NCBI GenBank assembly: GCA_000227505.4
Contig: AGIF02000001.1
Location: 640,035-704,034, forward strand
Length of the DNA stretch: 64,000 nucleotides
Direction: 5' to 3'
Source of the DNA: a gamma proteobacterium HIMB55
GTDB lineage: Bacteria; Pseudomonadota; Gammaproteobacteria; Pseudomonadales; Halieaceae
The translations under genes and the position numbers were made by a program. Of this stretch, positions 17,058 to 25,965 are shown piece after piece. The notes below the pieces were generated by a model, which did not search any database, was not told where the DNA came from, and worked only from the letters and a program-made list of their open reading frames with translations. Position 1 is the stretch's first letter. Every line of letters begins with the position of its first letter.

Positions 17058-18851
17058 TCAGCCTAAGGCGCGCACCGAGTCGTTAATCGACTCAGCCGAT
17101 GCGTTGGGGAGAGGTAGGTACACGGCATCTAGTGCAGCAGCAAGCTCTCGTGCCCGAGGACTTGGGCGGGCTGCTGTGTCGACGAGGATGCCACGGTAGT
17201 CGGCGCTGGAGACTGCCTTCGCCGCATTCATGGCATCTTCAGTTCCGGCACTGCGACTTTTGGTGCCGTCTCTTGCGACGTTCGCGGCGCCGTCTGTGAG
17301 TAAAATAAAACTCGGTGTGGCACCCGAGGCCGCAACTGACACGGCAAGGTCGTGCATGGCTTGCAAAGCTGCACCCATGGGTGTTCCCCCGCCGCCCGGT
17401 AATTGCGCCAGGGTCCGTTTGGCTCTGACCAGCGAGCGAGTGGGAGGCAACAGTAAGTCAGCGCTCTCGCCTTTGAAGGCAATCAAAGCGACCTCTGTGC
17501 GATGCGAGTAGCAGTCTGCAAGTATCAGTTCAATCGCGCCTTTTGCCTCTGCCATTCGCTGATAAGCACTGCTTCCCGATGCGTCGACCACGAAGATCAT
17601 CACACTCGATTTTCGCTGTTCGAAGCGCTTAACGCGTATGTCTGCAGGTTCTATGTAAAGACCGCGCTTGGTGTTACGTGAATTGTCCCAGCGAGCGCGC
17701 GCACCTTGGAAGGGCGCTGCGGTTCTCAAGGTGGCAGGAATATCGACGCGATGTCCGCGTTTGATATCGCCGCGGCGTACGCCAACAGGCCGACCGCGCT
17801 GTTTATCTTGTGATAGGTGACCCGCATTACCTGCTTTGTTTTGTCGTTGACGACTTCGTTCCGCACGGCTAAGGAGCAGAGTAAGTATGTCGGGGGGTAG
17901 CGCTGCGACAGCAGCTTGAACCATCTCCTCGGTATCCCGAGGGGGCTCGGGCGTCTGGTTTTGCGACGCATTTTCCTCCGTCGTCTCGGGTTCCTGTTCT
18001 TCCGCCGGTGGCTCGGGCACTTCTTGTTGCGGTAACTGAGTTGCGCGCGGAAGAAGGACTAGCCGAATTACCGACCCAATAACCCCCTCATGGGTTTCAG
18101 GCAGGTCGAGAAGCAGTGCAATTACCCTGCAAGCAGTCACTGAAAACAGGAGCGAGCGCGTTGAGTGAACGCCCATTGATGCCGCAAGCTCTGCAAGCAA
18201 CTTTATGATCGACTCACTAGCGGGGCGCAGGCGAAGCTGATTTTTGACTCGATTGATATCTGAGGAGTTAAACGCTGTGTCGTCAACGCCGTGAATTGAT
18301 ATCGGATCGAGCTGAATGTTGAAAGCGAGGCGCTCGAGTAATGCCGATGGTGGCGCTTCCTCATCAATTCCCTCGTCTAAGGCAATCAACGTGATGGCAG
18401 CGTCTGTTGTATGCGTGAGACCGTCTCTCGCGACATGAACTTTGCCGGAGTCCAGCGCAGCGCACCAATGGCCTGAATATTCTTTGGGGAGTCGTTCCGC
18501 CATAGGCATTACAACGGTTCTCTGATGACACTCGGTAAGAACGCCGGTCGCCAATACAGGTTTGCCAAGACGCATGCTCTCAGTGATATCCATACCTCCG
18601 AGCAAGCGATCGGTGGGGGTGTTAGCGGGTATTTTTCGAGAGGGTGCCTGTTGGAGCTCTTCTAGCATAGAGAGCCAAAAATCTCTGACCGGCCCAGGTT
18701 GTGCGGATACGCGCACGCCACCGCATTGATGCCCAGTAACAGCGATAACGGCCGCTGCTAGTTGCGCATCACGCCATAAACTCGAGACTTCGAGTTCAGG
18801 GGAGGACGGCTGCGATAGTTCGCTCGACGCGAGCATCGGCACTAGACTCAT
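17058..18851 (-). CDS. bchD: Magnesium chelatase subunit D
   Basis: BchD works with BchI in the AAA+ motor that drives BchH to insert Mg into protoporphyrin IX. The 597-residue protein has an N-terminal AAA-like domain lacking a good Walker A, a central Pro/Glu-rich linker (EVPEPPAEEQEPETTEE) and a C-terminal von Willebrand A domain with the MIDAS motif DASGSS. The chosen start gives a 56-base overlap with bchI; ATG at 18836 is an alternative that shortens the overlap by 15 bases. Neither start has a strong ribosome site, suggesting coupling to bchI translation. Confidence 0.94.
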   Translation of the reverse strand: MSLVPMLASSELSQPSSPELEVSSLWRDAQLAAAVIAVTGHQCGGVRVSAQPGPVRDFWLSMLEELQQAPSRKIPANTPTDRLLGGMDITESMRLGKPVLATGVLTECHQRTVVMPMAERLPKEYSGHWCAALDSGKVHVARDGLTHTTDAAITLIALDEGIDEEAPPSALLERLAFNIQLDPISIHGVDDTAFNSSDINRVKNQLRLRPASESIIKLLAELAASMGVHSTRSLLFSVTACRVIALLLDLPETHEGVIGSVIRLVLLPRATQLPQQEVPEPPAEEQEPETTEENASQNQTPEPPRDTEEMVQAAVAALPPDILTLLLSRAERSRQRQNKAGNAGHLSQDKQRGRPVGVRRGDIKRGHRVDIPATLRTAAPFQGARARWDNSRNTKRGLYIEPADIRVKRFEQRKSSVMIFVVDASGSSAYQRMAEAKGAIELILADCYSHRTEVALIAFKGESADLLLPPTRSLVRAKRTLAQLPGGGGTPMGAALQAMHDLAVSVAASGATPSFILLTDGAANVARDGTKSRSAGTEDAMNAAKAVSSADYRGILVDTAARPSPRARELAAALDAVYLPLPNASAESINDSVRALG

Positions 18852-19812
18852 CCATAGGATCGCGCCTCAAACGGTGGCGAAGCACAAATAAGGCGACGTG
18901 TTTGAGGTGGTTCATGTTGGCCGCATCATGGCCCTCGAGTGCAGCAAGCGCGCGGGCGCTTCTTATGAGGGTCAGTTCACCGCGGAGCCCGTCGGTACCC
19001 AGCGCTAAGCAAAGTTCCGCGGCCTTCTCCAGCACCTCGGCTGGCACATCAACGCTTTCAACCACCTCTCTCGCAGCATCAATTTTTCGTCGAAGCGCAC
19101 CTTCTTTGCGAGAGAATCGCTTACTAAACCCCTCAGGGTCGAGATCAAACGCATCGCGAAGCTTGATAATTTCGACGCGAGTAGGGATGTCGCGCGGGGT
19201 CCTTACATCTAGGGAAAGACCAAAGCGATCCAATAGCTGTGGGCGCAGTTCGCCCTCTTCAGGGTTTCCACTCCCGACGAGAACAAATCTCGCGGGGTGG
19301 CGAATACTCAGGCCCTCTCTCTCAACAACATTGACGCCCGAGGCTGCGACATCGAGAAGGGCATCGACAATATGGTCTTCCAATAGGTTCACTTCATCGA
19401 TATACAGAAAGCCACGATTGGCCGCTGCTAGCAGGCCAGGCTGAAAGGCTTTCTCGCCGCTGTGAATGGCCTTCTCAATGTCCAGCGCGCCTAATACCCG
19501 ATCCTCTGTGGCCCCCAGCGGGAGATCCACCACGGGAATCGATATTTTGTGCGCTTTCGGGTTGGTCTCCGTTTGACAACTTGGGCAGAGGTTTTTCTGT
19601 GATGCCTCGGGATCGCAATGATAGGGGCAGTTTTTTACCGCAGATATTTTGGGTAACAGCTGTGCCAGTGCGCGAATCGTGGTCGATTTGCCTGTGCCGC
19701 GCTCACCAAAGACCAGTACACCGCCAATGCCGGGGTCTACCGCTGCAATGGCAAGTGCCAGCTTCATATCATCCTGCCCGACGATCGCCGTGAAGGGATA
19801 CGCTACGGTCAT
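18796..19812 (-). CDS. bchI: Magnesium chelatase ATPase subunit I
   Basis: This 338-residue AAA+ ATPase has Walker A GERGTGKST (36-44), Walker B FLYIDE (135-140), the arginine-containing GELRPQLLDRFG segment and four cysteines (62, 66, 76, 79), a BchI habit associated with redox sensitivity in the family. It is the first gene of the bchI-bchD-bchO-crtI-crtB unit and is preceded by a PpsR-type operator at 19881-19898. Confidence 0.97.
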   Translation of the reverse strand: MTVAYPFTAIVGQDDMKLALAIAAVDPGIGGVLVFGERGTGKSTTIRALAQLLPKISAVKNCPYHCDPEASQKNLCPSCQTETNPKAHKISIPVVDLPLGATEDRVLGALDIEKAIHSGEKAFQPGLLAAANRGFLYIDEVNLLEDHIVDALLDVAASGVNVVEREGLSIRHPARFVLVGSGNPEEGELRPQLLDRFGLSLDVRTPRDIPTRVEIIKLRDAFDLDPEGFSKRFSRKEGALRRKIDAAREVVESVDVPAEVLEKAAELCLALGTDGLRGELTLIRSARALAALEGHDAANMNHLKHVALFVLRHRLRRDPMDESSADARVERTIAAVLP

Positions 19813-19880
19813 GATAATTCCCCCAACTTGGGCCTGTTCACAAACAGGCGTATCGGCATGATTTTTATCAGCCGTATTAG

Positions 19881-19898
19881 TGTCACTTTATTTAAACA
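19881..19898. promoter_or_regulatory. PpsR/CrtJ-type operator in bchI promoter
   Basis: TGTCACTTTATTTAAACA matches TGT-N12-ACA. On the minus strand a TTGACA (19911-19906) precedes it by 7 bases and TAAAGT lies inside it, the same geometry as at bchC and crtE. It lies between divergent bchI and the hydrolase gene at 19992. Confidence 0.68.
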
Positions 19899-19991
19899 CA
19901 TAAATTGTCAAAATTTATTTATTTTTTCATGCTCGTTAGTCCGGGCGGGCATAGGAACGTATAGATAAGCGACTGAGGAGAGTGAGTAGGG

Positions 19992-20858
19992 ATGCATCAA
20001 TTAGACGACGCCATTGATTGCAGGGGTGAATACTTCAGCGGCTGCAAGCAACATCAGCTGTATTGGTATCGCTCTGAAGATGAAGTGGGAAGGCCCTTGC
20101 TCTTTATTCATAGCGTCAACGCGGCGCCCAGCGCCATCGAGTTGAAGCCGCTTTTCAAGAACTTTCAGTTGTCGCGACCCGTCTTTGCGCCCGACTTGCC
20201 GGGTTTCGGGCGCTCGGAACGTAATGTGGGAGAGTTTGCACCGGAGGACTTTGCGCGCGAGATCGCGGCAATGATCGAGTCGCTGCCAGGAGATGAGGCT
20301 CCAGATGTCGTTGCGCTCTCACTAAGCTGTGAGTTCGTTGCGCGAGCGATCACCGATTTTGGTGCGAAAGTGCGCAGCGTAACGTTTATTTCACCAACTG
20401 GATTTTCAGCGCGCGGAACGCCATCAAAAAAGGCTCAGCAGCGGCTCAAAAAGATCCTCGGATTTGCAGGCTTTGGCCGCAATGCGTTCAAGCTGCTGCG
20501 CACCGAGCGTAGTATTCGATATTTTTACGGCATGAACTTCTCAGGTTTCATCCCTGATGAGCTCGTGAGTTACGCCTTAAAAACGACCAAGGTGCCAAAC
20601 GCCCATCTAATGCCCTTGCAGTTTTTGTCGATGGGGCTGTTTACGGAGAACGCGGTGGACACCCTTTATCAGCGCTTGGATTTGCCGGTGTTGGTGATTT
20701 TTGATCGTGACCCGAACGTGTCCTTTGAGCGTTTTACTGATTTTGAGCACGCGGCTAATTGGCGGTTTCAGCGCGTGGCTCCTAGCTTGGGTATGCCACA
20801 TTGGGAGCACCCTAAGGAGACGGTATCAGTAATCGAAAATTTTTACGCCGAGTGTTAG
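19992..20858 (+). CDS. Alpha/beta-hydrolase-fold protein with atypical nucleophile elbow
   Basis: This 288-residue protein has the fold's landmarks: FIHSVNAAPSA (oxyanion region), FAPDLPGFGRSER, and a C-terminal acid/histidine pair in FDRDPN and MPHWEHP. The nucleophile elbow reads ALSLS (108-112) instead of G-x-S-x-G, so both flanking glycines are replaced and activity may be altered. It is divergent from bchI, with an operator between them, and overlaps the crtD tail by 4 bases, so a link to pigment metabolism is plausible. Substrate unknown. Confidence 0.8.
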   Translation: MHQLDDAIDCRGEYFSGCKQHQLYWYRSEDEVGRPLLFIHSVNAAPSAIELKPLFKNFQLSRPVFAPDLPGFGRSERNVGEFAPEDFAREIAAMIESLPGDEAPDVVALSLSCEFVARAITDFGAKVRSVTFISPTGFSARGTPSKKAQQRLKKILGFAGFGRNAFKLLRTERSIRYFYGMNFSGFIPDELVSYALKTTKVPNAHLMPLQFLSMGLFTENAVDTLYQRLDLPVLVIFDRDPNVSFERFTDFEHAANWRFQRVAPSLGMPHWEHPKETVSVIENFYAEC

Positions 20859-22339
20859 GCGACTTGTCCTAGAACTTCGCGCGCTGCCAGCGTGCCTGAC
20901 AAGGTCGCCATGGGAACCCCGGGACCCGGATGTACGCTGCCACCTGCCAGGTACAAGCCTCGGACCTTGGTCTTTGCAGAGGCGCGGCTAAAACTCGAGA
21001 ACATACCGTGCGATGCCGCACCGTAAAGTGAGCCACCACTTGCGGGAAAGCGTCTGTGCCAATCATCGGGGCAGGTTGTAAGGCAGTTTTCTTCTTCGAA
21101 TTCGATGTTGACTCGACCTCGCTTTATGACGTCTAAGGCGCGATCTCTCTGTTCTAGGAGTTTCCCAGGCGTCCACGCTTTGTGATCACCGTCGGGCGGT
21201 GCGTTGATAAGTAATAACAAGCGCTCGCCCTCAGGAGACTTGCACTCGCCATTCACTCGGTCTTGTGCACAAACGTAAACGGTAGGTTCCGCGCAGATGC
21301 CACGTTGCTCGAAGATGTTGGAGAATTCCGTCTCATAATCTGCTGCAAAAAACACATTGTGATGATCTAGGTCTAACCCTGATGTATTGGCACGCATGCA
21401 CCATGTAATGGCTGAGAGACCCCGCTCTTTTCGGGCTCGTGGCGGGACTGCCTTACGAACCCGTTCACCGAGAAGTCCTTCACTCAACGCGGCGGAGTCA
21501 CCATTAAAGATCACAACATCGGCTCTATGCGCTTCGCCTGACGCGAGGGTTATTCCTCGAACACTTCGCTCATCGCCAATGATCTCCCGAACCGGGCTGT
21601 TGTAGTGGAATATGGCCCCATTTTCGGACGCAACGTCAGCCATGGCGTGTGCGAGCGCGCGCATGCCTCCGTCAACACACCAAACGCCTTGGCGCTCGAC
21701 GTGGGCAATGAGCATGAGTGTTGAGGGGGTGAGGAGTGGCGATGACCCCACGTAGGTCGAATATCGAGCGTAGAGCTGGCGTAACCTCGGATCGCTAAAG
21801 TAGCGGCCGAGCGCCTGCCAAAGGGATTTATGCGGAGCTACGGCAAGCGCGTTAAAACCACCGTCCCTCAGTAATCGATAGGCGAGCTTGGCTGGGGAGG
21901 GTTGAGCGCAGGCCATGAAGTTATCTTTGAGCAGGCCGTGGATGATTTCTCCGTTCTTGCAGAAGCGTCTGTATCCCGCCACGTTCTCTTCATCGGAGAA
22001 CCTCGCAATCGCCTCGCTCGATTGGTCGATATCGTGAAACAAGTCGAGGTGACTGCCATCTGTCCACGCATGGCGCGCTAAGCGGCGACTTTCAGTCAGG
22101 GTTACACAATCATCAAAGTGTTTGCCGCCGCGCTTGAAGAGCTGTTCGAACACCCAGTGCATGGTGAACACCGTGGGACCACCGTCCACACCCGCGCCAC
22201 CGACTTCGCGCTGATGCATTTTGCCACCCGGCTCGCTCTGTGCCTCGAAGATATCGACTTGCCAGCCTGCTGCGGCGAGTTCGATGGCGGAGGCGAGACC
22301 GCCCGCACCAGCACCAACAATAATAGCTCGTCTAGCCAT
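20855..22339 (-). CDS. crtD: Methoxyneurosporene (hydroxycarotenoid) 3,4-desaturase
   Basis: CrtD inserts the C3-C4 double bond after hydration and methylation in spheroidene/spirilloxanthin synthesis. The 494-residue CrtI-like flavoprotein has IIVGAGAGGLASA (6-18), GGKMHQREVGGAGVDGGPT and the C-terminal YLAGGSVHPGPGVPMA. CrtI's counterpart reads GAGTHPGAGMPAV, and the change fits the CrtD branch. The start at 22339 overlaps the upstream stop as TGATG; an open extension to 22663 lies wholly in the upstream gene and was rejected. Confidence 0.9.
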   Translation of the reverse strand: MARRAIIVGAGAGGLASAIELAAAGWQVDIFEAQSEPGGKMHQREVGGAGVDGGPTVFTMHWVFEQLFKRGGKHFDDCVTLTESRRLARHAWTDGSHLDLFHDIDQSSEAIARFSDEENVAGYRRFCKNGEIIHGLLKDNFMACAQPSPAKLAYRLLRDGGFNALAVAPHKSLWQALGRYFSDPRLRQLYARYSTYVGSSPLLTPSTLMLIAHVERQGVWCVDGGMRALAHAMADVASENGAIFHYNSPVREIIGDERSVRGITLASGEAHRADVVIFNGDSAALSEGLLGERVRKAVPPRARKERGLSAITWCMRANTSGLDLDHHNVFFAADYETEFSNIFEQRGICAEPTVYVCAQDRVNGECKSPEGERLLLLINAPPDGDHKAWTPGKLLEQRDRALDVIKRGRVNIEFEEENCLTTCPDDWHRRFPASGGSLYGAASHGMFSSFSRASAKTKVRGLYLAGGSVHPGPGVPMATLSGTLAAREVLGQVA

Positions 22340-23085
22340 CAGGTCGTCTGTACGCGACGAGGCGGAGCCATCACGGCTCGCTGGTGATAAATGATTAAAG
22401 CGAGTCCGGTTACGAGTGGAATGGCCCAAAGTCCGGGTGTTAGCGCGATTTCTGGTAATAAACGAACTGCGCCGAACGCAAAGAAGGCGGTGTAGACGGA
22501 GATCCCTGCCCCCACCAGTGACTTGATATGCTCCTTGATCCGCGCTTTGGGCGAGGACGGTTTTCGATAGATGAACCATAGGTTGGTTGCTACCGTTGCA
22601 AACCCGACAAAGGCGATGCCCATCATCATCGGTTGGTTGAGTTCGAGGCCACGAAGAAAGCAATTAGCCGATGTCGCGGTGAGAACGGCTTGTAGGAGCA
22701 GGTTGTGCCAGGCTGCGTTTTTATAATGTTCCCGTTTATTGCGCATGCAGAGCCAGCCATGCCATGCCAAGTTAATGGTCAGCGTCGCGAGATAAAGCAT
22801 CATCCAGCCGAAGATGCCGGCGATCAGTTGCGGATCTTTAAACAACTCGTGCTGGGCAAGATGGGGATGTGTGCCGGTTGGATCGGATAGTGTCGTGAGC
22901 GCGATGCCTGTGGCAACAAGTCCCGTGGTCAACATGCTGGTGATGAATATGTTGCCTGCTTGTCTGTGAAGCTGGCCGCCTTTCTGGCCTGCAATAGGAA
23001 TCCAGACAGAGATGAGTCCTACGGTCCCCGTAATGATGTGCATGATCACCAGCGATTCGAAAATGCTATGGGTCGACAGGCTCAT
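22339..23085 (-). CDS. DUF2306-like multi-pass membrane protein
   Basis: This 248-residue protein is almost entirely hydrophobic with about seven predicted spans. Its N-terminal pattern H-x-x-x-G followed by KGGQLHRQAGNIF resembles DUF2306 proteins, whose function is unknown. It is translationally coupled to crtD (TGATG), so it belongs to the carotenoid unit. The start at 23085 was chosen because an upstream one (23115) adds ten residues of non-membrane sequence. A GGAG lies 7-10 bases upstream. Confidence 0.7.
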   Translation of the reverse strand: MSLSTHSIFESLVIMHIITGTVGLISVWIPIAGQKGGQLHRQAGNIFITSMLTTGLVATGIALTTLSDPTGTHPHLAQHELFKDPQLIAGIFGWMMLYLATLTINLAWHGWLCMRNKREHYKNAAWHNLLLQAVLTATSANCFLRGLELNQPMMMGIAFVGFATVATNLWFIYRKPSSPKARIKEHIKSLVGAGISVYTAFFAFGAVRLLPEIALTPGLWAIPLVTGLALIIYHQRAVMAPPRRVQTT

Positions 23086-23133
23086 TTTGGCGCTCCATAC
23101 TGTGCATAGTGTCAATACTATTGGATAGTTTCC

Positions 23134-24510
23134 GTGGATGAAACACTTTACATACCGCCAAAGCCAAACTCACTGCCTGCGGTCATCGCACTAATCCGAT
23201 CGCTATGGAAAGGGGATGGCAATCTCCTTGAGCTGCTTCCCGCCGAGGCTTATCACTTTGACATTGGTCACCTTGGGCGATCGAGACGTGGCACGGTGCT
23301 CTTTAATCGCCCATCGGCGGTGAAAGAAATTATGCGTGACGAGCAGGGTGTTTTCCCTAAAAGCGACCTAATGGTTGGGGCGCTCGACCCACTCATTGGG
23401 GAGAGTATGTTTGTCACTGACGGTCCCAAGTGGCGACGTCAGCGCGCGATGATCGACCCGGCCTTCAGTTTAATGCGCTTGAACGTGGCCTATGGCGCGA
23501 TGTGTGCGGCTACTGACGATCATGTTGCGGCGATCAGTGCGTCTGCGGATTCTGGAGAGCCATTTTCTCTGGATTTAGCGATGAGTCATCTCACAGCTGA
23601 TGTCATCTGTCGAACCGTATTTTCGACACCTTTGGCATCCAATGTGGCTAAAGAGGTTTTTGAAGACTTCACGCTCTTTGAAAAGTCTGTGGCTCAGGTC
23701 GATATTCTCGGCATGATCTTGAAGCCCGCTTGGTCGGAGATTAAACAAACCCCAGAGGTGCTTACAGCGTGCGAGCGCATCAGACACCACATTGGTGCTT
23801 TGATTGATACTCACCTCAATGCAGGAGAGGGGGAGTACAACGATATTGCTTCGGCGGTGATCGAGGCTAAAGACAAAGATACGGGATTACCTTTCACTCG
23901 CGATGAGCTGATCGATCAGCTAGGTGTATTTTTCCTCGCGGGCCATGAGACGACTGCAAGTGCGCTCACCTGGGTTTTTTACATGCTAGCTGAGCGGCCC
24001 GAGTGGCTCGCACGGTTGCGTGAGGAAATCGACCCCTACATTAGCGAGGGAGATCTCTCGTTTGAGGCCACTAAGAAATTGCCTCTGACACGAGCGTTCT
24101 TTAAAGAGGCGCTTCGACTTTACCCGCCGATCACGTTCGTACCGCGAGTGGCATTGGAGAAGGTTGAGATCGAGGGTAAGCGTCTGCCGCGAGGTGCGCT
24201 AGTGATGATTGCCCCCTGGACGCTTCAACGCCACAGTAAATACTGGGAAGACCCTCATGCCTTTAAACCCGAACGTTTTCTCCCAGAAAACGAGAAAAGT
24301 TTGACTCAGGGTGCCTATATCCCCTTCGGGCAGGGCCCTCATTTATGCGTTGGTGCTGGGTTTGCACAGGTAGAGAGCCTCCTAATTATGTCGCAGTTGG
24401 TCAGTAAGTTTGATTTTGAATTGTTGCCTGATCAGAAAGTGGTGCCCGCCGCGAGACTAACCACTCGTCCTGCAGAGCAGGTCATGATGCGGGTGCGCCA
24501 TCGATGCTAG
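23134..24510 (+). CDS. Cytochrome P450 monooxygenase
   Basis: This 458-residue P450 has the I-helix oxygen-activation motif AGHETTAS, the K-helix ExxR (EALRLYPP), PERF, and the haem loop FGQGPHLCVGAG with Cys405. No membrane anchor is seen, so it is probably a soluble class I enzyme needing ferredoxin partners that are not in the window. The start is GTG. It is divergent from the DUF2306-like/crtD unit with 48 bases between, and its tail overlaps the next gene by 29 bases. Carotenoid or lipid hydroxylation is a reasonable guess from position only. Confidence 0.9.
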   Translation: MDETLYIPPKPNSLPAVIALIRSLWKGDGNLLELLPAEAYHFDIGHLGRSRRGTVLFNRPSAVKEIMRDEQGVFPKSDLMVGALDPLIGESMFVTDGPKWRRQRAMIDPAFSLMRLNVAYGAMCAATDDHVAAISASADSGEPFSLDLAMSHLTADVICRTVFSTPLASNVAKEVFEDFTLFEKSVAQVDILGMILKPAWSEIKQTPEVLTACERIRHHIGALIDTHLNAGEGEYNDIASAVIEAKDKDTGLPFTRDELIDQLGVFFLAGHETTASALTWVFYMLAERPEWLARLREEIDPYISEGDLSFEATKKLPLTRAFFKEALRLYPPITFVPRVALEKVEIEGKRLPRGALVMIAPWTLQRHSKYWEDPHAFKPERFLPENEKSLTQGAYIPFGQGPHLCVGAGFAQVESLLIMSQLVSKFDFELLPDQKVVPAARLTTRPAEQVMMRVRHRC

Positions 24511-24877
24511 CAGCCTGTATTGCTAACGCATTCGATAACTTCGCGTCAAACACTGTAATGTCGCCGTTGCATTCGCTAAGTTCAGTGCTTTCGAGAAGGG
24601 TGTGACAGCCGCCTGCAGAATCGCGCGCTACGACACAGGGAAGCTCGCAATTGAGCGTAGTTCGCAACTCCTCATCCAGGTCATTACGATGAATCCATTC
24701 GATCTCGGGTCGCGTCTCGCAGTAGCTTCGCCAGTTTTTCTTACCGAGCGGGTTAAGGCCGTGAGAGATATCACAAAGCGAGCAGCTGCGGGTGCCGGTG
24801 AGTTTGCCGATGGCATAGGCGATCTCACCAAGCACGGTGAAATCAGCGTCGTAGATAGCAAGGATTCGATCAGTCAC
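24482..24877 (-). CDS. Small uncharacterised CxxC protein
   Basis: The 131-residue protein starts DRILAIYDADFTVLGEI and carries SCSLCDISHG (Cys32, Cys35, His39) followed by KKNWRSY and an IHRNDLDEEL stretch. I recognise this pattern as a widespread family of unknown function with C-x2-C and a following histidine, loosely reminiscent of thiol-redox or metal-binding folds. It is convergent with the P450 and 7 bases downstream of the fatty-acid-hydroxylase-like gene, so it is probably co-transcribed with that gene. Confidence 0.65.
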   Translation of the reverse strand: MTDRILAIYDADFTVLGEIAYAIGKLTGTRSCSLCDISHGLNPLGKKNWRSYCETRPEIEWIHRNDLDEELRTTLNCELPCVVARDSAGGCHTLLESTELSECNGDITVFDAKLSNALAIQAASIDGAPAS

Positions 24878-24884
24878 GCAGCCG

Positions 24885-25772
24885 TTACGCGCTCCGCAGT
24901 GTGTCAGATCGCATATCAGGACCGTCGTGGCTCCAGCCGGGCGCTTTGAAGATGTAACTCAGCTTATCGCGCCATGTGTCTGCGCGACGAATATCACGCC
25001 ACATCGCGCCGTATTCCCCAAAAGCCACCTGCATAACTTTGTGAGTGCTTATGTTTTTGGTAAGGCCATACTGAACGGGTTCTTCGGGGATCTCCTCCGA
25101 AAAGGTGCCGAATAGTCGATCCCAAATGATCAGCGTTGCACCGTGGTTACGATCAAGGTAGCGGATATTGGATCCGTGGTGCACGCGGTGGTGTGAGGGC
25201 GTGTTGAAAATGAACTCGATAGGCCTTGGGAACTTATAAAACGCCTCGGTGTGCAACCAGTACTGGTAGATCAAGCTCACGCTTAGCATTGTAACGATCA
25301 TGGCTGGGTGATACCCGATGATGGCCAGCGGCACCCAGAATGGATATTTGAGAATTCGCTCGCCCACGCCCTGACGGAGCGCAGTGCCGAGGTTGTAATA
25401 CTGCGAGCTGTGGTGCGAGACATGACCTGCCCAGAGCAATCTGACCTCATGGTTGCCCCGGTGGAAGCTGTAGTACGTTAAATCGTCGAGGAAAAACAGG
25501 AGCACCCACCAGTACCAGCTGGTGTCGATGACGCCTTGCAGTGGTGACAACGAGTACGCAACGAACATGAGCCAAATGCCCAGAAACTTTGGAATCAAAT
25601 CGACAAAGACGGTGAGCAGCATGACGCGCATGCTTGTCCAAAAGTCCACTGTCTCGTAGTGCTTGGTCGTGGCTTTGTAAGCCCACAGTACTTCAATGGC
25701 GAGTGCCCCAAAGAAAAAGGGCAGGGCCATCATTACCCAATCGTCCTGCATTACCGCAATAACTTGGTCCAT
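24885..25772 (-). CDS. Sterol desaturase / fatty acid hydroxylase family membrane protein
   Basis: This 295-residue di-iron membrane oxygenase-like protein has several spans and the three histidine clusters HRGNH (104-108), HVSHH (117-121) and HHRVHH (194-199), which define the superfamily. Members hydroxylate or desaturate lipids, sterols and carotenoids; the substrate here is unknown. ATG at 25772 was chosen with GGGGGC upstream; a TTG at 25877 would add 35 polar residues. A related gene begins at 63608. Confidence 0.85.
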   Translation of the reverse strand: MDQVIAVMQDDWVMMALPFFFGALAIEVLWAYKATTKHYETVDFWTSMRVMLLTVFVDLIPKFLGIWLMFVAYSLSPLQGVIDTSWYWWVLLFFLDDLTYYSFHRGNHEVRLLWAGHVSHHSSQYYNLGTALRQGVGERILKYPFWVPLAIIGYHPAMIVTMLSVSLIYQYWLHTEAFYKFPRPIEFIFNTPSHHRVHHGSNIRYLDRNHGATLIIWDRLFGTFSEEIPEEPVQYGLTKNISTHKVMQVAFGEYGAMWRDIRRADTWRDKLSYIFKAPGWSHDGPDMRSDTLRSA

Positions 25773-25965
25773 ATCATCTGCCCCCAAAGCATCCGACTGC
25801 CTATCCGTTGCAGATAAGCCATTGCCTGAGTGTAGTCGAAAACTTAGAGTGTCTGCATACCCGAGTGAAAGACTCAAATCGTCCCGCCCGGTGCGCTAGA
25901 TTGGTCCAGTAATTGATGGTGACAGCGCGTCCAGATAAGTAAAAAGATAAGAATAGGAAAAAAAC

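Noticed and set aside
22340-22663. Upstream extension of crtD
   Set aside because: It lies entirely inside the DUF2306-like gene, and the flavin-binding motif begins right after the ATG at 22339.
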